Below are positions 15,509 through 21,165 of a stretch of 21,165 nt of DNA, piece by piece. The position numbers and the translations under genes were made by a program. The stretch is taken from positions 1-21,165 of the forward strand of contig JAJQCL010000054.1 of assembly GCA_021202715.1 (NCBI GenBank), given 5' to 3'. How positions within the stretch are numbered: the first letter of the stretch is position 1; the number at the start of each line of letters is the position of its first letter. The DNA is from Lachnospiraceae bacterium. GTDB lineage: Bacteria > Bacillota > Clostridia > Lachnospirales > Lachnospiraceae. The notes beneath the pieces were generated by a model that ran no database searches, had not been told where the DNA came from, and worked only from the letters and a program-made list of their open reading frames with translations.

Positions 15509-15820
15509 TCAGTCAATCACGGAACCGTCGATTTTGGCCACGCGGACTTTCTTGCCGTCGCGTACTTCAAAACCAACACGGGTGGTCTTGTCACCTTTGA
15601 GGAGCATGACGTTGGAGATATCAATGCTACCCTCAGTGTGAATGATTCCGCCATTGGGGTTCTTCGCGCTCTGCTTGTTGTGCTTGGTCAGCATGTTGAT
15701 GCCTTCCACGACCACGCGGTTCGCCTTGCGGTCGATATGGAGCACCTTACCTTCTCTGCCTTTATCTTTACCGGTGATAAAGCGGACGTTATCGCCCACC
15801 TTAATCTTCATTGTCGACAT
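15509..15820 (-). CDS. rplX: 50S ribosomal protein L24 (uL24)
   Basis: L24 initiates large-subunit assembly. The 103-residue product has a KOW motif near the N-terminus (KVGDNVRFITGKDKGREGKVLHID, about 7-30), VVVEGINMLTKHNKQS, GGIIHTEGSIDISNVMLL, and the tail VGFEVRDGKKVRVAKIDGSVID. The ATG at 15820 follows an AAGGAGG site. Gap to rplN 12 nt. Confidence 0.98.
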   Translation of the reverse strand: MSTMKIKVGDNVRFITGKDKGREGKVLHIDRKANRVVVEGINMLTKHNKQSAKNPNGGIIHTEGSIDISNVMLLKGDKTTRVGFEVRDGKKVRVAKIDGSVID

Positions 15821-15832
15821 CGCCGAACCTCC

Positions 15833-16201
15833 TTATAATACTTCGGGAGCCAGGGAAACAATCTTCATGAACTGCTTCTCTCTCAGCTCTCTCGCCACCG
15901 GCCCGAAAATACGTGTGCCCCTGGGCGTCTTGTCGTCACGGATGATCACTGCCGCATTCTCATCGAACTTGATATAGGATCCGTCCGCGCGGCGGGCGCC
16001 GTGCTTGGTGCGGACCACGACAGCCTTCACCACATCGCCCTTCTTGACAACACCGCCGGGTGTTGCATCTTTGACCGTCGCAACGATGATATCGCCAATG
16101 TTCGCATATCTTCTAAGGGAACCGCCCATAACTCTGATGCAGAGTAACTCTTTCGCGCCTGTATTGTCAGCGACCTTCAGTCTGCTTTCCTGTTGAATCA
16201 T
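15833..16201 (-). CDS. rplN: 50S ribosomal protein L14 (uL14)
   Basis: L14 sits at the subunit interface. The 122-residue product carries [43 protein letters not shown], the [31 protein letters not shown] core, and [28 protein letters not shown]. This is full length, with no anomalies. Gap to rpsQ is 18 nt. Confidence 0.99.
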   Translation of the reverse strand: MIQQESRLKVADNTGAKELLCIRVMGGSLRRYANIGDIIVATVKDATPGGVVKKGDVVKAVVVRTKHGARRADGSYIKFDENAAVIIRDDKTPRGTRIFGPVARELREKQFMKIVSLAPEVL

Positions 16202-16219
16202 AGCTTTTCTCCTTCCAGC

Positions 16220-16474
16220 CTATTTCGCCTTCTCAACGATCTCGACGAGTCTCCATCTCTTGTCCTTGGACAGGGGGCGGGTCTCCATCACTTTCACGGT
16301 ATCGCCAATGCCGCACTCGTTCTTCTCGTCATGGGCCTTCAGCTTGTAGGTCCTCTTCACGATCTTCCCATACAGCGGATGTCTCACGTGGTCCTCAATC
16401 GCCACAACGATGGTCTTATCCATCTTGTTGCTCACGACCTTGCCGCTACGCGTTTTTCTCAGATTTCTTTCCAC
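16220..16474 (-). CDS. rpsQ: 30S ribosomal protein S17 (uS17)
   Basis: S17 is a primary 16S rRNA-binding protein with an OB fold. The 84-residue product reads [20 protein letters not shown] at the N-terminus, then [21 protein letters not shown], and ends with the [24 protein letters not shown] block. Length is typical for Firmicutes. It follows rpmC by 14 nt. Confidence 0.98.
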   Translation of the reverse strand: MERNLRKTRSGKVVSNKMDKTIVVAIEDHVRHPLYGKIVKRTYKLKAHDEKNECGIGDTVKVMETRPLSKDKRWRLVEIVEKAK

Positions 16475-16488
16475 GTCACACTTCCTCC

Positions 16489-16698
16489 TTATTCAGCCGC
16501 CGTGCTCTGCTGATTGATAACAGTCTGGATCCGGGCGATATTCTTTCTTACTTCTTTGATTCTGCCGGTATTCTCCAGCTGATTCGTTGCATTCTGAAAT
16601 CTCAGGTTAAACAGTTCCTTCTTGGCAGCCACCAGCTCGGTCTCAAGCTCCGCCGCGGATTTCTTTCTCAGCTCCGTCAAATACTCATTACTCTTCAC
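16489..16698 (-). CDS. rpmC: 50S ribosomal protein L29 (uL29), GTG start
   Basis: L29 lies at the tunnel exit near the SRP docking site. The 69-residue product reads [19 protein letters not shown], then the hallmark [30 protein letters not shown]. The start is assigned to GTG at 16698: it gives the family MK(S/A)NE beginning, and an AAGGCGG site lies 8 nt upstream. An in-frame GTG at 16707 is too close to that site. The start overlaps the 3' end of rplP by 11 nt, suggesting coupled translation. Confidence 0.95.
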   Translation of the reverse strand: MKSNEYLTELRKKSAAELETELVAAKKELFNLRFQNATNQLENTGRIKEVRKNIARIQTVINQQSTAAE

Positions 16699-17125
16699 TG
16701 TTATCACCGCCTTCTAAGTCTGCTTTGGAAACGATCTTACACTTTACAGGCAATTTGTGCATGGCGAGACGCAGGGCTTCCTTGGCTACATCCTCGGGAA
16801 CGCCGGCGATCTCAAACAGCACGCGGCCGGGCTTCACGACAGCGACCCAGTACTCCAGGGCGCCTTTACCGGAACCCATACGGGTTTCAGCCGGCTTCGC
16901 GGTCACGGGCTTGTCCGGGAAACTCTTGATCCAGCCTTTACCGCCACGCTTGATATAAAGGGTCAAGGCAACACGGGCTGCCTCGATCTGATTGGACTTG
17001 ATCCAGGCGGGTTCAACGGCCACCAGACCATACTCGCCGTTGGAAATGGTATTTCCTCTCAGCGCCTTGCCGGCCATGGAACCACGGAACTGTTTACGAC
17101 GCTTTACTCTCTTCGGCATTAACAT
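16688..17125 (-). CDS. rplP: 50S ribosomal protein L16 (uL16)
   Basis: L16 organises the A-site tRNA pocket of the large subunit. The 145-residue product begins [24 protein letters not shown], with [40 protein letters not shown] and [14 protein letters not shown]. The C-terminus has a short acidic tail ([10 protein letters not shown]). ATG at 17125 is preferred over the ATG at 17119 by family length and a purine-rich site. It lies 1 nt after the rpsC stop, and its end overlaps rpmC. Confidence 0.98.
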   Translation of the reverse strand: MLMPKRVKRRKQFRGSMAGKALRGNTISNGEYGLVAVEPAWIKSNQIEAARVALTLYIKRGGKGWIKSFPDKPVTAKPAETRMGSGKGALEYWVAVVKPGRVLFEIAGVPEDVAKEALRLAMHKLPVKCKIVSKADLEGGDNSEE

Positions 17126-17126
17126 T

Positions 17127-17783
17127 TTATTTCTCGCTCCCTTCCTTATTCTTTTTCGTGGGAAGCACTTCGCCCTTGTAGATCCAAACCTTTACGCCAA
17201 CTTTGCCGTAGGTGGTATTGGCTTCCGCAAAACCGTAATCGATGTCCGCGCGAAGGGTCTGCAGCGGGATCGTTCCCTCACTGTAGAACTCGGTACGGGC
17301 GATATCCGCGCCGCCCAGACGGCCGCCGCAGGCTGCCTTGATGCCGAGCACGCCGGCCTTCATGGAGCGGGACATGCTGGACTTCATCGCACGGCGGAAG
17401 GAAACACGGTTCTCAAGCTGTCTCGCGATGTTCTCAGCTACCAGCTGTGCCTCGCGGTCAGGTCTCTTGATCTCTTTGACGTCGATGAAAAGCTTCTTCG
17501 TGGTCATCTTCTGTACGTCAGCCTTCAGCTTCTCGATCTCCACGCCGCCCTTGCCGATCACCAGGCCGGGCTTCGCCGTATAAATAATCACTTTCACACG
17601 GTCAGAGGCTCTCTCGATCTCAATGCGGTTGACACCCGCTTCATACAGTCTCTTCTTCAGATAGGTTCTGATCTTGTGGTCCTCGACCAGATTGTCCGCG
17701 AAATCGCGCTCTGCATACCAGTTGGAATCCCAACCCTTGATGACGCCGACTCTCAGACCATGAGGATTAACTTTCTGTCCCAT
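17127..17783 (-). CDS. rpsC: 30S ribosomal protein S3 (uS3)
   Basis: S3 lies at the mRNA entry site and contributes to mRNA unwinding. The 218-residue product starts [24 protein letters not shown]. The KH domain is at about 55-95, with [18 protein letters not shown] carrying the GXXG loop. The C-terminal domain has [36 protein letters not shown] and ends in a charged tail. Gaps are 1 nt to rplP and 11 nt to rplV. Confidence 0.98.
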   Translation of the reverse strand: MGQKVNPHGLRVGVIKGWDSNWYAERDFADNLVEDHKIRTYLKKRLYEAGVNRIEIERASDRVKVIIYTAKPGLVIGKGGVEIEKLKADVQKMTTKKLFIDVKEIKRPDREAQLVAENIARQLENRVSFRRAMKSSMSRSMKAGVLGIKAACGGRLGGADIARTEFYSEGTIPLQTLRADIDYGFAEANTTYGKVGVKVWIYKGEVLPTKKNKEGSEK

Positions 17784-17794
17784 TTCACGCCTCC

Positions 17795-18184
17795 TTATTT
17801 CTTCTCATCCAGAACGATGGTGATATGGCTGCTGCGCTTCAGAATCCGATATGCTCTGCCCTGAGCTCTGGGCTGGATCCGCTTCATCGTCGGGCCCTTG
17901 TTGGCATAGCACTCCGCCACGTAGAGGTTCTCGGCGGAAAGCCCGTTGTTGTTCTCTGCGTTCGCAATCGCGGACTTCAGAAGCTTGGTAATCACCTCGG
18001 AAGCGTATCTGGGGTTATAGGTAACGATGGCCAGCGCTTCTTCCGCGCTCTTGCCACGAATTGCATCTAATACAAAGCATGCTTTCTGAACAGGAACTCT
18101 GGCATAAGACAGCTTGGCGCTGGGCCGGGTGTCCTTGTTCGCATTTCTTTCTCTCTTTATCTGGGATCTATGTCCTTTTGCCAT
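17795..18184 (-). CDS. rplV: 50S ribosomal protein L22 (uL22), N-terminally extended
   Basis: L22 lines the peptide exit tunnel, with a beta-hairpin loop near the macrolide site. The 129-residue product is longer than the roughly 113 of Bacillus because of a basic N-terminal extension ([20 protein letters not shown]). The core is standard: [82 protein letters not shown]. The extension is familiar from Lachnospiraceae L22 and supports that placement. The tunnel hairpin shows no obvious insertion or deletion. Confidence 0.97.
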   Translation of the reverse strand: MAKGHRSQIKRERNANKDTRPSAKLSYARVPVQKACFVLDAIRGKSAEEALAIVTYNPRYASEVITKLLKSAIANAENNNGLSAENLYVAECYANKGPTMKRIQPRAQGRAYRILKRSSHITIVLDEKK

Positions 18185-18213
18185 GATGGAAACCTCCTTC
18201 CTGTTATTCTGAC

Positions 18214-18495
18214 CTAACGAGCCTTGCTCTTCTTCTCGTCTTTGCCGTGACCTCTGTAGGTTCTGGTCACGACGAACTCTCCGAGCTTATGGCCGACCAT
18301 ATCCTCGGTGATATACACCGGAACATGTCTCCGGCCGTCGTGCACCGCGATGGTGTGTCCAACCATCGACGGGAAAATCGTCGAACGGCGAGACCAGGTC
18401 TTAATAACAGTTTTCTGTCCGGAAGCGTTCAGAGCGTCCACCTTCTTCAAGAGATGCTCGTCGGCGAAAGGGCCTTTCTTTAATGAACGAGACAT
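18214..18495 (-). CDS. rpsS: 30S ribosomal protein S19 (uS19)
   Basis: S19 forms part of the 30S head with S13. The 93-residue product is canonical: [64 protein letters not shown] and the basic tail [17 protein letters not shown]. An AGGAGG-type site precedes the ATG. Gaps are 14 nt to rplB and 29 nt to rplV. Confidence 0.99.
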   Translation of the reverse strand: MSRSLKKGPFADEHLLKKVDALNASGQKTVIKTWSRRSTIFPSMVGHTIAVHDGRRHVPVYITEDMVGHKLGEFVVTRTYRGHGKDEKKSKAR

Positions 18496-18509
18496 GATTT
18501 ACCTCCTAA

Positions 18510-19355
18510 TTATTTCAGTGTTCTACCGTCGCGTCTTCTCACGATCATCTTGTTGGACTGTTTCTTCTTCTTGCGGGTCTTCAGGCCGAGAGCCGGCTTG
18601 CCCCAGGGAGTGCTGGGACCGGGACGTCCAACCGGAGCCTTACCTTCGCCGCCGCCGTGAGGATGGTCATTGGGGTTCATAACAGAACCGCGGACCGTGG
18701 GACGGATACCCATGTGACGTTTACGCCCTGCTTTACCGATATTCACCAGAGAATGCTCCCCGTTGCCGACGATCCCGATGGTGGCGCGGCAGGCGATGGG
18801 AACCATTCTCATCTCGCCGGAGGGAAGCCGCAGCGTTGCGTACTTGCCTTCCTTCGCCATCAGCTGTGCGCTGCCGCCTGCGGAACGGACCATCTGGCCG
18901 CCCTTTCCAGGCTGCATCTCTACGTTGTGCACCTGCGTACCAACGGGGATGTTCTGCAGCGGCAGGCAGTTGCCAACCCGCAGCTCTGCCTCAGGGCCGC
19001 TCATGACGGTCATGCCGTCGGTCAGTCCCTCGGGAGCCAGGATGTAGGCTTTCTCGCCGTCCACATAGGAGATCAGAGCGATGTTCGCGGTCCGGTTGGG
19101 ATCGTACTCAATGCCGACCACCTTGGCGGGAATGCCGTCCTTGGAGTTTCTCTTGAAATCAATGATTCTGTATTTTCTCTTGGCGCCGCCGCCCTGATGG
19201 CGCACCGTGATCTTACCCTGATTGTTCCGTCCGGAGTTCTTCTTCAGAGAGGTGACCAGAGATTTCTCGGGTTCCGTCTTGGTAATCTCAGAGAAATCCA
19301 GTCCTGTCATCTGTCTTCTGGACGGTGTATACGGATTATACTTTTTGATACCCAT
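18510..19355 (-). CDS. rplB: 50S ribosomal protein L2 (uL2)
   Basis: L2 is a core large-subunit protein near the peptidyl transferase centre. The 281-residue product has the N-terminal [48 protein letters not shown], and the C-terminal [20 protein letters not shown] block that carries the histidine important for activity. It ends in [22 protein letters not shown]. An AAGGAGA site is 6 nt before the ATG. The 79-nt gap upstream to rplW is the longest spacer in the S10 block and holds two tandem hairpins. Confidence 0.98.
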   Translation of the reverse strand: MGIKKYNPYTPSRRQMTGLDFSEITKTEPEKSLVTSLKKNSGRNNQGKITVRHQGGGAKRKYRIIDFKRNSKDGIPAKVVGIEYDPNRTANIALISYVDGEKAYILAPEGLTDGMTVMSGPEAELRVGNCLPLQNIPVGTQVHNVEMQPGKGGQMVRSAGGSAQLMAKEGKYATLRLPSGEMRMVPIACRATIGIVGNGEHSLVNIGKAGRKRHMGIRPTVRGSVMNPNDHPHGGGEGKAPVGRPGPSTPWGKPALGLKTRKKKKQSNKMIVRRRDGRTLK

Positions 19356-19383
19356 TTTGCGTCTCCTTTTTTACTTTTTCATC

Positions 19384-19425
19384 ACGGCCCAGGAGGAGCC
19401 GTATAGGTCGGGACCGGGTGTCCCG
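19384..19425 (-). promoter_or_regulatory. Two tandem hairpins in the rplW-rplB spacer
   Basis: In transcript order, 19420-19425 pairs with 19409-19414 (CGGGAC/GTCCCG, 6 bp, 5-nt loop). Then 19398-19402 pairs with 19384-19388 (ACGGC/GCCGT, 5 bp, 9-nt loop). Both lie between the rplW stop and the rplB ribosome binding site. Neither is followed by a T-run of terminator type. They may slow or modulate translation, or mark an RNA processing site. Confidence 0.5.
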
Positions 19426-19434
19426 TGCCGGGCT

Positions 19435-19734
19435 TTACAGACCCTCGAAGATCTCAATGTCTGCGCTCTCGGCGGTGAGCTGCACGATCGCTTTCTTGGT
19501 CTTCGCGGTGCGTCCCACGGTATATCCCCTTCTGCGCTTCTTGCCGGGGCAGTTCATGGTGTTGACGGAGGCTACCTTGGTTCCGGTGAACATCTTCTCC
19601 ACCGCATCCTTCACCATGCTCTTGGTGGCTTCGGGGTGTACGTAGAAGGTATACTTCTTCTCACCCATCAGATTCATACTCTTTTCTGTGATGACCGGTC
19701 TGAGGATCACGTCATAATATTTGATGTCAGCCAT
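19435..19734 (-). CDS. rplW: 50S ribosomal protein L23 (uL23)
   Basis: L23 is at the tunnel exit and docks trigger factor and SRP. The 99-residue product has YYDVILRPVITEKSMNLM, KYTFYVHPEATKSMVKDAVEKMF, the VNTMNCPGKKRRRGYTVGRTAKTKKAIVQL loop and a short acidic end. Its ATG shares one base with the rplD stop codon (TAATG), so translation is probably coupled. Confidence 0.98.
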   Translation of the reverse strand: MADIKYYDVILRPVITEKSMNLMGEKKYTFYVHPEATKSMVKDAVEKMFTGTKVASVNTMNCPGKKRRRGYTVGRTAKTKKAIVQLTAESADIEIFEGL

Positions 19735-20354
19735 TACGCATATACCTCCTCAATGGCCGCCACGGCAGCCTTTGTCGTTACCACCGTGTCGTACTTCAGG
19801 ATGTCGTACACATTGATGGTGTTGGTCAGGGCCGTCTTGACAGTCGGAATGTTTCTTGCAGACAGAACCACATTCTGATCGTTATTGTCCAGAACAACCA
19901 GAGCCTTTGTCACATTCAGGTTGTCCAGAACCTTCTTAAATACCTTCGTCTTGGCATCTTCCATCTTCAGCTCGTCCAGCACATAGAACTTGGACTCGTT
20001 CACGCGGGAGGTCAGTGCGGACTTCAGAGCCAGACGCTTTTCCTTCTTGTTGAGCTTAAAGCGGTAATCACGGGGCTTCGGCGCGAAGACAACGCCGCCG
20101 CCGGTCCACTGGGGCGCACGGATGGATCCCTGTCTCGCATGACCGGTTCCCTTCTGTCTCCAGGGTTTCCGGCCGCCGCCGCTCACCTCGCTGCGGGTGC
20201 GGGCGCTCTGCGTACCCTGACGGTTGTTCGCGAGCTGCTGTACCACTGCCATATGAACCAGGTGCTCATTCACGTCCACGCCAAACACAGCATCGGACAG
20301 CTCCATCTCGCCCACCTGAGTTCCTTCCATATTATAAACAGATACTTTTGCCAT
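19734..20354 (-). CDS. rplD: 50S ribosomal protein L4 (uL4)
   Basis: L4 has a long loop lining the exit tunnel; in Escherichia coli it regulates the S10 operon. The 206-residue product has [19 protein letters not shown], the [21 protein letters not shown] helix, and the tunnel loop [32 protein letters not shown] (about 64-95). It ends [11 protein letters not shown]. The tunnel loop is complete and shows no macrolide-resistance-type deletion. An AGGAGG site precedes the ATG. Confidence 0.98.
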   Translation of the reverse strand: MAKVSVYNMEGTQVGEMELSDAVFGVDVNEHLVHMAVVQQLANNRQGTQSARTRSEVSGGGRKPWRQKGTGHARQGSIRAPQWTGGGVVFAPKPRDYRFKLNKKEKRLALKSALTSRVNESKFYVLDELKMEDAKTKVFKKVLDNLNVTKALVVLDNNDQNVVLSARNIPTVKTALTNTINVYDILKYDTVVTTKAAVAAIEEVYA

Positions 20355-20379
20355 CTCTCGTTTCCTCCTTTCCTACCGC

Positions 20380-21009
20380 TTACGCCTTCACCGTCTCTTT
20401 GATGGTCACAAGAGACTTCTTCGGTCCCGGAACAGACCCCTTCACCAGCAGGATATTGTCATCGGCATCCACGCGGACAACCTCCAGGTTCTGAACCGTG
20501 ATCTGACGACCGCCGGTCTGACCCGCCATCTTCTTGCCCTTGAACACCTTGGAGGGATCGGAGCAGGCGCCGTTGGAACCGGCATGGCGATGGTACTTGG
20601 AACCGTGAGCCATGGGTCCTCTGCTCAGGCCGTGTCTCTTGATCGCGCCCTGGAAGCCCTTGCCCTTGGAAACAGCCGTGGCATCGACCTTGTCGCCGGC
20701 TGCAAAGACATCTGCCTTGATCTTCGCGCCCAGCGTGTAGCTCTCCGCGTCGTCCAGTCTGAACTCGCGGACAAATCTCTTATAGGATACGCCGGCCTTC
20801 TCAAAATGGCCTTTCTGGCACTTATTCACCAGCTTCTCGCGCTTGTCAACAAAGCCGACCTGCACGGCGCTGTAGCCGTCGTTCTCCTGTGTCTTCACCT
20901 GCGTCACCACACAGGGACCTGCCTGCAGAACGGTCACAGGTGTCAGGATGCCATCCTCGCCAAAAATCTGCGTCATGCCGACTTTGGTTGCCAAAATTGC
21001 TTTCTTCAT
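20380..21009 (-). CDS. rplC: 50S ribosomal protein L3 (uL3)
   Basis: L3 starts large-subunit assembly and reaches toward the peptidyl transferase centre. The start at 21009 ([20 protein letters not shown]) is chosen over the in-frame ATG further upstream because of an AGGAGG site 7 nt before it. The 209-residue product contains [34 protein letters not shown], the extended loop carrying [23 protein letters not shown], and the [18 protein letters not shown] block. A 6-bp hairpin precedes its ribosome binding site. Confidence 0.98.
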   Translation of the reverse strand: MKKAILATKVGMTQIFGEDGILTPVTVLQAGPCVVTQVKTQENDGYSAVQVGFVDKREKLVNKCQKGHFEKAGVSYKRFVREFRLDDAESYTLGAKIKADVFAAGDKVDATAVSKGKGFQGAIKRHGLSRGPMAHGSKYHRHAGSNGACSDPSKVFKGKKMAGQTGGRQITVQNLEVVRVDADDNILLVKGSVPGPKKSLVTIKETVKA

Positions 21010-21028
21010 TTTCTTTCCTCCTACAGCG

Positions 21029-21045
21029 GAGCACACAGGGTGCTC
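21029..21045 (-). promoter_or_regulatory. Hairpin upstream of the rplC ribosome binding site
   Basis: On the minus strand GAGCAC (21040-21045) pairs perfectly with GTGCTC (21029-21034) across a 5-nt loop, in the 51-nt spacer between rpsJ and rplC. It ends about 5 nt before the AGGAGG site, so it could affect ribosome access. No T-run follows. Confidence 0.5.
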
Positions 21046-21060
21046 ATACTAGAATGTGTT

Positions 21061-21165
21061 TTACTTCTGCTTCATTTTGATGTCGATGTAGACACCGGCA
21101 GGCATCTCCAGCCTGGAGAGCTGATCCACCGTCTTCTGATTCGGAGAGATGATGTCGATCAGTCT
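21061..21165 (-). CDS. rpsJ: 30S ribosomal protein S10 (uS10), C-terminal fragment at window edge
   Basis: Only the last 34 codons and the TAA stop are in the window. They translate to [20 protein letters not shown] followed by [14 protein letters not shown]. This is the conserved S10 C-terminus, where the IDI-P-KTVD-L-L-PAGV pattern is diagnostic. S10 starts the S10 operon and also takes part in transcription antitermination. The rest of the gene, and the main operon promoter, lie beyond the right edge. Confidence 0.95.
   Translation of the reverse strand, partial: RLIDIISPNQKTVDQLSRLEMPAGVYIDIKMKQK

Noticed and set aside
1..21165. CRISPR arrays, tRNA or rRNA genes, insertion sequences, prophage or defence genes
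   Set aside because: No regularly spaced repeats, cloverleaf or rRNA-like sequence, transposase, integrase or defence-type motifs were seen; the coding content is entirely housekeeping apart from the degV-like gene.

Overview
The window is a core translation and housekeeping locus of a low-to-mid-GC Gram-positive bacterium of class Clostridia, most likely Lachnospiraceae-like. The placement rests on gene order (S10-spc-alpha cluster followed by ecfA1-ecfA2-ecfT-truA-rplM-rpsI), an L17 of 178 residues with a roughly 50-residue insertion, an L22 with a basic N-terminal extension, a zinc-type S14, a zinc-lid adenylate kinase and strong AGGAGG ribosome binding sites. The family-level placement is inference. 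37 of 38 genes lie on the minus strand, so the biological order runs from high to low coordinates.

Region 1 (21165 to 5616, minus): 31 genes run in one direction: rpsJ (3' end only), rplC, rplD, rplW, rplB, rpsS, rplV, rpsC, rplP, rpmC, rpsQ, rplN, rplX, rplE, rpsN, rpsH, rplF, rplR, rpsE, rpmD, rplO, secY, adk, map, infA, rpmJ, rpsM, rpsK, rpsD, rpoA, rplQ. They build both ribosomal subunits, the Sec channel, the RNA polymerase alpha subunit, IF-1, and enzymes for nucleotide balance and N-terminal Met removal. Many junctions overlap or are separated by 1 nt. I see no intrinsic terminator before the end of rplQ. A good sigma-A-type promoter precedes rpmJ and a weaker one precedes rpsM. The spacers secY/adk, rplW/rplB, rpsJ/rplC and rpmJ/rpsM contain compact hairpins. 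The rpsM-rpsK spacer (8187-8429) is unusually long and holds a nested multi-stem element closed by an 8-bp inverted repeat.

Region 2 (about 4463-5615): a lone plus-strand DegV-family gene with its own promoter, broken by a frameshift near 5151. It faces rplQ across a bidirectional terminator at 5554-5606.

Region 3 (4462 to 43, minus): a promoter-driven operon for an energy-coupling-factor vitamin transporter (ecfA1, ecfA2, ecfT) and the tRNA pseudouridine synthase truA, then rplM-rpsI. The last pair has its own near-consensus promoter and a leader of about 107 nt that can fold, a candidate L13 autoregulatory leader.

Most of the window is ordinary conserved housekeeping DNA, and I see no wholly new system. 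The parts most worth a second look are the structured element between rpsM and rpsK, the broken degV-like gene inserted at the rplQ/ecfA boundary, and the leader RNAs and hairpins in the spacers. Stretches with no gene: 889-1047 (promoter and leader), 4363-4580 (divergent promoters), 5440-5615 (terminator) and 8187-8429 (structured element). None exceeds 300 bases.
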